From contig NC_084463.1 in the NCBI RefSeq assembly GCF_027409185.1, forward strand, positions 67,875,852 to 67,939,851: a stretch of 64,000 nt of DNA, in the 5' to 3' direction. Of this stretch, positions 1 through 11,250 are shown piece after piece. The translations under genes were made by a program, and so were the position numbers. Positions within the stretch are counted from its first letter, which is position 1; each line of letters starts with the position of its first letter. This stretch comes from Cynocephalus volans (taxonomy: Eukaryota; Chordata; Mammalia; Dermoptera; Cynocephalidae). The notes under the pieces are model-generated. The model saw only the letters and a program-made list of their open reading frames with translations. It made no database searches and was not told the origin of the DNA.

Positions 1-531
1 TTCAAATGTCTAGGACAGATGTAGTAATGTGTCAGAGGTCTACTCTTGGGTAAATCAGCTTTGGTGGATGGGTAAGGGCTAGATAGTTAAAACATGTTTC
101 ACTGGGATCTGGTTCCAGAGAAGGAGAAATTATGGAGAATATCTACTATACAATCATATCTTTGGGTAACTAAAAAATTCTAAGGAACTTCTAAATTACT
201 GAAGGAAGACAACAATATCCTATATAGATTTAGTATTAATTCAATTAATACTAATTCAATTATTTTTTAAAAAATTAGTAATATATGTAAGAACATAACT
301 GACCATTTTATGGATGATTTGGTATATTAGAATATTCCAATTTTGCCAGAAAACTCATTTTAAAATATCTGGTTTTTCAGAACAGTATTTATTCCAAGGT
401 ACTTAAATATAAACTTTTACCCCTCACTCTAAATGTCTATTTTATGCTATGCCCAGCACAACGTTGATCATCCTCTTAATTTAGCACTTCCTCGGACTTG
501 GTAGTTATCTTTGTGTATCTGTCTTCCTGAT
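1..531. other. Unassigned AT-rich intergenic sequence
   Basis: No gene, repeat or motif that I can support, apart from a local TTAATTCAATTAATAC duplication near 230-260. Confidence 0.6.
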
Positions 532-547
532 TAGAATCTGAGCTCCT

Positions 548-891
548 GGCCTCGGCCATGCCCTTCTATGTGTGCAACCAGCCAAGCCTCAGCAAGAAGG
601 GCCCTGGGTTTCTGAGCTGGGACGGTGGGAGGCGAGGGCTTTTGCCACATCCCTCTGACATCTGCACCCAGCCTGACAATGACCAAGCCATCACTGGGAG
701 CCCCCCCATCCCGTCTCCCCTGTGGGAATGAGGGGGTGGCACAGGCCTCAATCCAACCCCTCCTCCTTCCTCCTTCTTCCATCCCATTTCCTTCCCCTTT
801 CCCCTCTCCCCCTCCCTCCCAACTGCTCTGCAACAACTTCCTAGAATGTAAAAAATAATATTAATAAAATTACATTTTCTTTTAAAAAAAA
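548..891 (+). pseudogene. Retrocopy of an mRNA 3' end, source gene not recognised
   Basis: A GC-rich segment in AT-rich surroundings ends in AATAAA (863-868) followed within about 20 bases by a short A-run. It is flanked by a 16-base direct repeat, TAGAATCTG(A/G)GCTCCT, at 532-547 and 892-907. These are the marks of LINE-1-mediated retroposition of a polyadenylated transcript. The first 190 bases contain an open frame (about 545-730) and the rest is a pyrimidine-rich 3' UTR-like sequence. The open frame may be the last coding piece of the source gene, but I could not identify it. Confidence 0.7.
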
Positions 892-907
892 TAGAATCTG
901 GGCTCCT

Positions 908-3032
908 TTGAATGGAAATCATTTCTTTATTATCTTTATATTTCTGAAGGTTTTTAATATCCCTGATAAAGAGTAGGTTGTTAATAATTGTTTTTAAAAT
1001 TAATCAAAAGGAATTTTCTCCCTCAAGAAAAGAATTTTGTATAGGTTAAGATGGTCAATATGAAAAGACAGAGAATAGTCATTTAAAACTACGGATAATA
1101 ATGTTTTTTTATGGTTGATAAATTTCTCTCATGGTACTAAATAACTAAGAGTAATTGATAGTAGTAGATAGTTCCACAAAGGACTTGATATTTTGCTGAA
1201 ATTCAGAAAATAGATCCAAATTCATAAACAGTTAAAATAGTGTATATGTCTTTTCTCTCCTATATTGTTTCTTTTATGTAGGACACAGGTTTTGCTTGAA
1301 GTTGGTTTTAAAAAAATTTTTTTTTTATGTGCGAACATGTACAATGGTGTCATAAAATCCTGTTGAGTAAATGAATAAGTGAGGTATACGGCATTTTCAT
1401 TTCTCTTAATGACTGATGATGATGACAATAATTAGTCAAAATACTAGAATATTAGTATCTTTCCTCTGTTTCTCTGTGCACCATCAGAGTAAACTTGGAT
1501 AACTCCTGTAGTTGAGTTAAGTAGAATGGAATTTTAAAGTTATCTTTATAGAGATATTATTGATTAATGGATTGTCTTCACTAGGGTGTTTTGATAAAAC
1601 AGGAAATATGAGTGGAGCTAAGGGCAAAAAAAAAAAAAAAATGCTTGCGTTCCATCCTGGGGACTCAGATGAGGAGATCAGGTGTATAGGAAAGTGATTA
1701 GCAGCAATTCATGATTGCAGATTCACCATGTTGATTAACAAAAAGTCATCCTTTAAATAAGCCCACTGTTCAGACAGCAGATATCACTGCAAAGTAGGAA
1801 TTCAAATATTTAAAATTAATGCTGTGCGGGAAAATGGAACAAACACAAAAGGAGTGCTGTAATTCTGACTATTCACTCAAGGAAAACTTATTCTATTTAT
1901 TGTACCTGGCTTTTGGAAGGTTTTTTTGCATTTGTAACTAAAAAGGAGTGGAGTAGCCCGTTCTATGGCAAATAATGGTCAGAATGCTGCAGTAATATAC
2001 TGCCAAAAAGTTGGTATTTTGAATGCAAAAGAGTTGCATTTCTGTTTTTGCTTTTGCCTTTTAGTTTTGGATGTTCTTTGAGTTTTTAGCAGGATTACAA
2101 AATCAAATGGAGAAAATGATGCAAGAAAAGAAAAACAAAAAAATGTGTTGCCACATTAAAGAATACAAATAGACTTACAATGATACTTTCTGTTAGTATT
2201 TTGTTTTCATTCTTTAACATTCTGATTGATTGCTTATGTCTACATGTACAGAAATACTTATTTGTAGAATTGAATAAAATACATAAAGCTTTTCATGTAT
2301 AGATAAGGAAATTTTTTCTACCTGTTTTTGACTCTTGGCTAAATATAAATATGTGTTATTTGATGTTCTTCTAGGAACATTAGTATGATATTTTATTCCC
2401 TTAAAATTACTAGCTGTCTACTTGAAAAGATCAATTGCATGATTTCCTTGTATTACAAGAACATTTTATAGTAGTTTTGCCACTTGTTCTAAATACTTTA
2501 AAAAATGAATACAATTTGTACACTTTGGAATAAATACACTATAAATAAATACACTATGCATTTAAATAAATTTTAAAATTTCCTGCCTTTTTATAAAAAG
2601 CCTTAGTAAATCATTTTGCTGACCCAGGACTGACATAAGACTCACTTAATAGTCCATTGATCAATGCTTTATGGAGAAAATTTGTGGAAGAAGTTTCCTT
2701 GAGCAGGTAGAGTGGTAAGGGAAACATGATGGGAGAATGGAGGTAGATGGAACGAACAAGAGAGAAAGGGGGAGAAGGAGAAGGGAAGAGAATTAGAGAA
2801 AGCATGTGTGCTAGAGAGTGCGCAGAACAAATTACTTATGAGAAATTTGGTTTTTATGTTCTAGCTTATATACTTTTGGGAAGTAAAAAGCCATTAGTAA
2901 TCTACGGACTCTTATCCCTGCTCACCAAGCAGAATAATGTCTGCAGTGCTTACGCCCAGAAATGTATTCACATTGTGTCGTAGTGAATTATGTGAAGACA
3001 ATTTTTATAGGAAGTTTTGGAATTCCTTAGTC
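908..3032. other. Unassigned intergenic sequence
   Basis: AT-rich with short simple runs (A18 near 1627). Frames of 60-80 codons here show no protein-like character. Confidence 0.6.
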
Positions 3033-3180
3033 CAGAATTATAGAACGCTAGAGTTAGAAGGACTCATGATTTAGGCCAATTCCTTCATTTGAAAATGGGG
3101 AAACTGAGACTTAGAGAGTTCCCTAAGACCATTCAGTTTGTTGGTAAAAGATTAGGGACTTCTTAGAATCTCGTGGCTAA
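3033..3180 (+). repeat. MIR/CORE-SINE-like remnant
   Basis: The stretch AGAACGCTAGAGTTAGAAGG followed by GGGGAAACTGAGACTTAGAGA matches the general pattern of old mammalian SINEs (anchored by GAAACTGAGGC-type strings). It is strongly diverged. Confidence 0.5.
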
Positions 3181-3234
3181 AGTAACCCAAACGCTTGATA
3201 AGTCTTCATTTTGCTGTGTTGTATTTATTTACTT

Positions 3235-3819
3235 AAAAAAAATTGATTAACAATATTTTCAAACATACATAAAAGTTGAGGGAATAGCGTAATGAACCCT
3301 TATGTGCCCATCACCCAGGTTCAATAATACATGCCCATCATAATTAACCCATAAGCCCCTTATCTATTCTTTTTTGAGTGAGCTTTGGTAGTTTGTATAT
3401 TTCAAGGAATTAGTCCATTCATCTTCTCTTATTATTCTTCTAATATATGGAGGGTATGTAGTGATGTGCATCTCCAGTTTTTGATATTGGTAGTGTGTAA
3501 ATTCTTTCTCTTTTTCTTTATCGTATTTTATTGATCTTTTCAAAGTGTAAGTCCTCCAACTTTGGTCTTCTGTTTCAAGACTGGTTATTCTGTGTTCAAT
3601 GCATATCTATATGTATTTTAGGATCAGTGTGTCAACATTTGCAAAAACAAAAACAAAAGAGGGCAGCTGGAATTTTGATGGGAACTGCATTGAATCTGTC
3701 AATTTAAATATGTCAGTCATCTTAACAATGTTAAATTTTCTGATCATAAACATTTTTGTGTTTAATAGTCTTTATATTTAATTAGATCTTCCTAGATCTT
3801 GCTTAATTTATTTCAATAA
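3235..3819 (-). mobile_element. Old LINE-1 ORF2 remnant, antisense (left part)
   Basis: From about 3370 the sequence reads as reverse-complement ORF2, including GGAATTTTGATGGGAACTGCATTGAATCTG. It is split from its continuation at 4205 by a younger LINE-1 insertion. The first 130 bases (3235-3365) are another old repeat that I cannot place. Frames are broken throughout. Confidence 0.75.
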
Positions 3820-4190
3820 AATTCTGCCATTCGCAGGAACATAGACGAGCTTGGAGAAAATTATGTTAAGTGAAATAAGCCAGGCACAGAAAGAGAAATA
3901 TCACATGTCCTCACTCATAAGTGGGAGCTAAGACAGACAGAGAGAGAGAACCCGTAATAATATGTTGAACTTTCAAAAGGACAGAACAGCACTATGGTTA
4001 CTAGAGGTGGGAAAGGGGGAGGGGGAGGAGGCTTAGGGAGAAATTGGGTAATGGACACAAAGAATAATTATGTTTTGTAAGGATGAACATGCTAATAATA
4101 CTGATTTGATGATCATATATTGTACACAAATACTGATAGTCAACTCTGTACTCCATAAATAGTACAGTCAATTATGTTTCAATAAAAAAA
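3820..4190 (+). mobile_element. LINE-1 3' end inserted in older antisense LINE-1
   Basis: The segment starts ATTCTGCCATTCGCAGGAAC and contains GTTAAGTGAAATAAGCCAGG and CTCATAAGTGGGAGCTAAG, the classical LINE-1 3' end, finishing in an A-run. A 14-base duplication with 12 matches flanks it (3806-3819 and 4191-4204), and the host LINE-1 resumes straight after. Confidence 0.85.
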
Positions 4191-4204
4191 AATTACTTCA
4201 ATAA

Positions 4205-6360
4205 CGTTTTGTGGTTTTCAGCATTCCAGTCTTGCACTTATTTGCCTACATTTATTACTAGGTATTTTATTCTCTTTGGTGCTATTATAAATGCAATTGT
4301 TTTCTTAATTTTATTTCCTAGTGTTCATTATTGATGTATAGAAATGCAGTTGGTTTTGTATATTGATCCTGTACTCTGCAACCTGGATGACCTAGTTTGT
4401 TAGTTCTAATTGTTTTTAATAAATTTCTTAGAGTGTTCTATGTATACATTTGCAAATAAAGATGGTCTTACTTCTTCATTTTTCAGTCTGGATGCTTTTG
4501 ATTTCTTTCTCTTATCTAATTTCCCTGGCTAGAACTTCCAGGACAATGTTGAATAGAAGTGGGGAGAGTAGACATCCTTGTTTTGTTCATGATCTTAACA
4601 GAAAAACATTGTTTTTCACCATTAGGTATGATGTTAACTGGGTTTTCCATAGATGCACTTTACAGTGTTGAGAAAGTTTTCTGTTCCAAGTTTGTTGAGT
4701 GTTTTATCATAAAAAGGCATAGGAGTTTGTCAATTTTTTTCTGCATGTATTGAGGTGATCATGTGGTTTTTGGTCTTTATTCTATTAGTATGGCGTATTG
4801 GATTGATTTATTTTCAGATGCTAAACCAGCTGTGCATTCGTAGGATAAATTCTATGTGGTCATGTTGTGTAATCCTTTTTTATATGTAGTTGAATTTGGA
4901 TTGCTAGTATTTTGTTGAGGATTTTTGCATGTATGTTGATAAGGGAGATTAATTTGTGGGTTCTTTTTCCTGTGGTGTCGTTTTCTATCAAGGCAATACT
5001 GTTTTACTATCAAGGTAATACCGACTTCATATAATAGAATGAGTTAAGAAATGTTATCTCTAATTTTTTGGAAGAGTTTGTAGAAGATTAGTATTAATTT
5101 TTCTTTAAATGTTTAGTAGAATTCTTCTGTGAAGTCATCTGGGCCTGAGATTTTCCTTCTGGGAAGTTTTAAAATTATTGATTCAATCTCTCAATTATAG
5201 GTCTTTTCATAGTTTCTATTTCTTCTTGATTCAGTTTTGGTACTGTGTATCTTTTTAAGAATTTATCCGTTTCATCTAAGTTATCTCATTTGTTGGCATG
5301 CAGTTCTTCACAGTATTCCCTTATAATTCTTTTTATTTCTGTAGGGTTGGTACTGATGTCTCTTATTCCTGATTTTAGTAATTTGAGTCTTCTGTCTCTC
5401 TCTCTTTTTTCTTGGTCAGTCTAAATAAAGGTTTGCAATTTTGTTGATCTTTTTAAAGAAACTTCTTTTGGGTTCATCAGTCTTTCTCTATTTTTCTACT
5501 CTCTTTTATTTCCCACTCTAATTTTTATTTCCTTTCTTCTGCTTGTTTTGAATTTAGTTTTCACTTGCTTTTCTAGTTTTATTTAATGGAAGGTTAGGTT
5601 ATTGATTTGAGGTCTTTCTTCTTTTTTTATATAGATATTTGCATATATAAGTTTTTCTCTAAGAACTGATGTAACTGCATTCCATAGTTGTGGAATATTT
5701 TGTTTTTATTTTCATTCATCTAAAAGTATTTTCTAATTTCCCTCAAAATTTATTTTTTGACTCATTTGTTATTTAGTAGTGTGTCATTGAATTCCACATA
5801 TCCGAGTATTTTCTAGATTTCCTTTTTTTTTGTATTTCTAATTTTATTCTGTTTTGGTTAGAGAGTATACATTTTATCATTTCAGTTCTGTTAAATTTAT
5901 TAATGCTTGTTTTATAGTCTCTATAGTCTATTCTGAAGAATATTATATGTGTTCTTCAAAAGAATGTGAATTCTGCTATTGTTGAGTAGAGTGTCCTATA
6001 AATATTTGTTAGATCTAGTTAGTTTATAGTATTTTTCAAATCTTATATTTTCTTATTTATATTCTGCCTAGTTCTGTAGTTCTATCCACTTTTGAAAACA
6101 GGATGTTAAGTCTCCAACTGTTGTTATTGAATTGCCTGTTTCTCACTTCAGTTCTGTCCATTTTTTCATAATATCTTTGGCTATTCTTTTGTTAGTTGCA
6201 TAAATGTTTATAATTGTTATGTACACCTGATGTATTGGCCCTCTTATCTTAAAAAATGTTCTTCTGTGTCTTTAGTAACAATTTTTGTCTTAAAGTTACT
6301 TTTGTTTAATATTTCCCTTGCTGTTGCTTATTATTTAACAACTTTCGTGAACTAATTCTG
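4205..6360 (-). mobile_element. Old LINE-1 ORF2 remnant, antisense (right part)
   Basis: Reverse-complement ORF2 signatures include GTCATCTGGGCCTGAGATTTTC, the CAGTTCTGTCCATTTTTTC region and the GAATGTGAATTCTGCTATTG region, covering much of the reverse transcriptase and upstream parts. Stops and indels are frequent. It is continuous in register with 3370-3819. Confidence 0.85.
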
Positions 6361-6691
6361 TAGATTTTGTATTCTCTGTAGTGTGTGGCTGCTGAGTTCC
6401 CTGCTAGCTTTTTAAAACTTTTAAGCCTGACTTTCTAGGGTCACCCTTAAGTCAGTGTAATTCAGTGGCCAGCCAGACATTACCTTAATGCCTTGCTTAT
6501 ATGTCTTCCACACTTTGTCAAAGGGATCTGTGAGTGAAGACACGTCTTCAAACTTCAGACAGTTTACAAGACAGTCTTAGCACTAACTGCTTGCATTCAC
6601 AGGGCTTCAGGGTTAGCCAGAGTTTAGTTTCTGGGACTTATGTTTTTCTCAGCTCTTTTCTGGTTATGCACACAGCCTTGCACATATGATG

Positions 6692-6763
6692 ATACTTTAA
6701 CAAATTTCCAGAAAAATAGAATTGAAAGATAGTACAAGTCTTTCCATGAACTTTTTGAAGTAC
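6692..6763. mobile_element. Small palindromic MITE-like element, copy 1
   Basis: The right arm TTTCCATGAACTTTTTGAAGTAC is the inverse of the left arm of the second copy at 19923. The left arm here (TACTTTAACAAATTTCC) is degraded. The middle AGAATTGAAAGATAGTACAAGTC is shared with copy 2, so both derive from one family. Confidence 0.6.
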
Positions 6764-6956
6764 ACTCATATGAACATCCTTTAAGATACTCAGGAATATT
6801 TCAGAATTTTTCAAAATATCATATGGTCATCTATTTTTCCAGGATTTCCTCTTAAATTCCCAACAGCCTCTTGTTTGCTCTGCCTGAAATTACAACCTTA
6901 GGCAGCTGTGATGTTGCCAGCTATTTGCTCTTGTTTCTGGTAGGACTGGGGGCAGG

Positions 6957-6992
6957 GTAGTTTGTTTGTTTGTTTGTTTGTTTGTTTGTTTT
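6957..6992. repeat. (TTTG)n microsatellite
   Basis: About eight near-perfect TTTG units occur in a row. Confidence 0.95.
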
Positions 6993-7034
6993 CTGCTGAA
7001 GTGAGATCTTAGTCAAATCAAATAATCACAACAT

Positions 7035-8165
7035 CTTGAGAATAGAGTTTTTCCAAGGAGCTACAAGAAAGAAAGAATTATTCTTTGTGTCCATTACCCA
7101 ATTTCTCCCTAACCCCCCATCCCCTCCCTCTTTTCTACCTCTAATAACCTTAGTTCTGTTCTGTCCTTCTGAAAGTTCAATGTATTATTGTGACCTGCCT
7201 GCCTTCCTTCCCTCTTTCTTCCTTCCTTCCATTTTTTCTTTATTTTTTTTTTAGCTCCCACTTATGAATGAGGAAGTGTTATTTCTCTTTCTGTGCCTGG
7301 CTTATTTCACTTAACATATTTTTCTGCAAGCTAATCCATGTTGATGCTAATGGCAGAATTTCATTCTTTTTTAGGGCTGAGTAGTGTTCCATTGTGTATA
7401 TATACCACATTTTCCTTATCCAGTCATCCATCAATGAACATTTAGGTTGGGTCCATCTCCGGGTTCTTATAAATAGAGCTCTGATAAATATGGCAGTGCA
7501 GGTATTCCTTCAACATGATGATTTCCGTTCCTTTGGGTATATACCCAGCAGTGGGATTGCTGGATCATATGGTAGTTGTTTCAGAAATATTCATTTTGTT
7601 TTTCACATTCATAACAGCTGTACTAATTTACAGTCCCACCAGTAGTGTAGAAGGGTTCCCTTTTCTATGCAACCTCACCAGCATTTGTCATTCTCTATCT
7701 TTTTGATAATACCCAATCTAACTGGCGTGAGATGATATTTCAATGTGGTTTTGATTTGCATTTCCCTAATGCTTAGTGATGTTGAGCATTTTTTCATGTA
7801 CCTGTTGTCCTTCTGTATGTCTTCATTTGAGAAACATCTTTTCAGCTCTTTGCCCATTTTTAAATTGGGTTATTTGTTTTCTTACTGTTAAGTTTGAGTT
7901 TCTTATATATTCAGGTTATTAATCCCTTGTTGGATACAGAGTTTGCCAACATATTCCTCAATTCTGTAGGTTGTCTTTTCACTGTGTTGATTGTTTGCTG
8001 TGCAGAAGTTTTTAATTTGACGTAATGCCATTTGTTTATTTTTTTTGTTGTCTGTGCTTTGGGGGTCTTATTCATAAAACCTTTGCCCAGTCCTACATTC
8101 TGAAGTGTTTCTCCTATGTTTTCTTCTAAGAGTTTTATGGTTTCAAGTGTTATATGTTTTTAAGC
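7035..8165 (-). mobile_element. LINE-1 3' end and ORF2 C-terminal region, antisense
   Basis: From left to right this reads reverse-complement 3' UTR (CCCTCCCTC and CTCTAATAACCTTAGTTCTG strings, a CCTT-rich expansion at 7197-7232), then AGCTCCCACTTATGAATGAGG, CCATTGTGTATATATACCAC, GGGTATATACCCAGCAGTGG and further ORF2 sequence to about 8160, where it is truncated. The frame is broken, so it is inactive. Confidence 0.9.
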
Positions 8166-8449
8166 TCTTTGAAAAATATATAAATGAGCCTTTTTTCCTG
8201 GGCTAATTTAACCCCATATCTAAACTATAGTTCCTCTGAGATCTCACATGAATGCCCAATATATTTTAAAAAGTCTTCCCATTATGACTTAAAGCAACTT
8301 AAACAGCTCCCAGTCCTAAGTGAGCTCTGAGAAGCCCACATTTCACAGCCTCTGAGTAAATGTTCTTTACTCAGAAGTAATTCTTATCTGGCCTCAGTGA
8401 GGAGGCATACAGAATATGCAAAAATCTGCCAAAACTCAATAATAAGAAA

Positions 8450-9190
8450 AAAACACTCCCACCCCTGCCAAATAGGTAAACAATTTGAACAGACATTTCA
8501 CCAAAAAAAGTACATGGATGGCAAATAATCACATTTTAAAATGCTCAATGTTATTACTTATTAGAAAATGTAGAGTAAAAACACAATGAAATACCACAAA
8601 TACATATTTAAGTGTCTTAAAAAAAAACTGACTATACCAAGCCAAATCCTGGTGAGAATGTGATGTAAGTAAAACTATCACATTGCCTTCTGAAATATAA
8701 AATGGTACAAACATTTTGGGAAACAGTTTGGCAGTTTCTTGAAAAATAAGCATACACCTCTCATATTATCCAAACATTCTACAGTGAGCTACTTACCTGA
8801 TTGAAATGAGAGCATATGTTTCTACAAAGACTTGTCCATTAATATTCATAACAACTTTATTTGTAACTGCACAGAACTAGAAATAACTCAGATGGGTAAA
8901 CTAATGTGGTATATCCACACAGTAGAATATTGCTCAGCAATAAAAAAGAATAAACTATTCATACATGTAACAACATAGATAAATCTCAAAATAATTATGC
9001 TGAGTGAAAGAAGGTAGATCAGAGAGAAGAGAGAGAGAGAGAAAGGGAGAAAGAGGGAGAGAGAGAGAGAGAGAGAGAGAGACAGAAAATATACCACATG
9101 ATTGTATTATACAACATCCTTGAAAATGCAAACTATGTTGTGGTGATGGTCAAATTTATCAAATTGTACAATTTCAATGTTAAATATATG
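8450..9190 (+). mobile_element. Old LINE-1 3' end, sense, with GA-rich expansion
   Basis: Diverged LINE-1 strings such as CAAATTTGAACAGACATTTCACC-like text, TGGTGAGAATGTG, GGAAACAGTTTGGCAGTTTC and GGTATATCCACACAGTAGAATA mark an ancient subfamily. A (GA)n tract at 9021-9083 lies inside it. Confidence 0.8.
9021..9083. repeat. (GA)n simple repeat
   Basis: Purine-only GA/GGGA repeats, nearly pure from 9058 to 9082. Confidence 0.95.
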
Positions 9191-11040
9191 GTGTTTACCA
9201 TATATCAACCCTAACTTAATAAGTTGTTTAATTACCTTGAATATCTGGAGTGGTTTCTATTTCCTGAATTGAATTCTTTGTACACAACAGTATGAATAAC
9301 TAACATGAAAGCTTAGTGGAAAGAGTGATTATATTATGGGTTTAAAAGAACGAGTAACACTGGGATGGATTATGAGGGACAAACAAAATTTTTCCAGATT
9401 GAGGGCATTTCAGTAAGGAAGATCAACATGAACAAAGATATGGAGGAATAAAATGGAATGACATATTTTTGTTGAGGACCTTTTATCACCTTCTAAGAAT
9501 AACCTTCTTTGGAACCCAAAATTCCTATCCTCAGTGTGAGTTCATGAGGGAAGAATATGTCTCTAAGGGACTTATGTCAAAGTACAAATGGGTTCTTTTT
9601 TACATATTACACAATAATGCCTGGTGGTAGTAGTTTATCAAGTTGGGATCATCTAGGGCAGTAAGACATTGAGGCAAAGGAGATAGGACAAGTTTTTAAA
9701 CAGGGAGAGGAAACTTGGAATAACTGGATTATTAGGATCAACCTTGTAACAGGGCTTGCACTGATCAATGACCTTGGACTTCCTGGAGGCAGTGTGAGAG
9801 TATAGGTCCCAAGGTAAAAGGGAGTGGGGAGCCAAAGGGAGATGTTGCAAAAGAATTTTGTGGATATCCGTTCATTAACCTGACACATTTGTGTAGCTGC
9901 TTACTTAATATCGTCATGATTTTATCTTCTTTTTTCTTAAATCTGATCCCCACTGAACTTTACTTTTTACCACTCTGCATGTGCATCTTCCATTTTCCCT
10001 TCCATATCCACTGTCCACTCAGCCTTTGCTCCAGAAGGTTGACTCCCAGCAGCAAGTCCCTAGCCTCCTGGCTTCAAGTCTGGGTTGGCTCATAGTGAGA
10101 GTTGAAGGAGGTAAAGGGAGGAAGAGAGAGATGTTGGGGTATTTATTCCCCTGGCTCCCTCTCTGCAGAGTCACTTTGGTTTTGCTGCTTCCCCTCGAAT
10201 GAATAAAGCCCACAGCGACTTTCACACGTCCCTCTCCAAATGATTCTTTTTGTCTCCAGGTTCCAGTTACCTCTCTATTCTCTTGCTGTTTCAAGCCTGC
10301 AGGTGAATGGAATTATCCTTCCCTGTGATTTTTCTGATGCCTGCCCAAACCTTTGTAAATAGTTCCTTTATTAAACTCTCCTTGAATTCTCCAATTTGAC
10401 TGTGCAGCTGTTCTGCTGGGACCCTGACTGATGTAATTATTATGTGTACCAGCTTTCTGTCTTCCTAGCTCTGTTATCCATTCTTTATTAGAAAGAAACA
10501 AAGGATGAATGTCTTTCCTTTCAACAGCATATGTTTTAGTTAGGATTTTTTGTTTGTTTTGTTTCTAGGTTGCAAGGAACTAAGCATACTCAAGCTACCC
10601 TAAGTAACAGGAATTTGTTGTGAGGACATCAATACAAATAGAGAGGACAGTAACTTTTACCACAAAGTTAGCCCTTACAGAAAGCTGATACTGGGGCACA
10701 GCTAGACTCGGGGGACCTGGAAGGCAGTCAGGGAACTAGACAGTCATTTTAATAGATCCGTGAGCTGCAGAAGACCTGCTAGTACCAATTGCCTTTGCCA
10801 TATATCTCTTTTATTTCCTCTAAGGTGGCTGGAACTTCAGATTCTCTTTGAGGTGCAGCAATAAGACATTAAGCGTATGTAGGCAGGGATCTAGGTTTCA
10901 GTTTAACCCCTTTTTACACTCCTGCAGAACACCAGGGCTCCTATACATGTTTTTCTGGGTTCTCCCTTGTTCATAACACTCCCTGGGAGGTCCAAGGGTC
11001 ATACCTTTACCCTTTGAACCAAGTAAATTCGAGGCAATAT
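9191..11040. other. Intergenic, probably decayed repeats
   Basis: Apart from the LTR-like block at 10180-10435, I see weak LINE-2-like text at 9340-9470 (GGGCATTTCAGTAAGGAAGATC) and nothing else that I can name. Confidence 0.5.
10180..10435 (+). mobile_element. LTR-like remnant
   Basis: The end GTGCAGCTGTTCTGCTGGGACCCTGACTGATG resembles the terminal part of ancient ERVL/MaLR LTRs, and AATAAAGCCC lies near the left end. Its start is uncertain. Confidence 0.4.
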
Positions 11041-11250
11041 GCTCAGTGGCTAAGAGTTCAGGGTCTGACATCTGGCAAGCCTGGCTCGAATATTGACTCC
11101 ATTTACTGGCTCTGTGACTTTTGGTCAAGTTACTTAACGTTTTCTAAGACTTAATTGGTCTACTTGTACAATGAGGATAATGATCAGTCTTCTGGTTCTT
11201 GGGGAAAATTTAGTCTGACAAAGAATAAATGCTCATCAACTATAAGGTAT
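11041..11250 (+). repeat. MIR element
   Basis: CAGTGGCTAAGAGTTCAGGGTCTGACATCT, then CTGTGACTTTTGGTCAAGTTACTTAACG and ATGAGGATAATGATC follow the MIR consensus in order. Confidence 0.85.
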
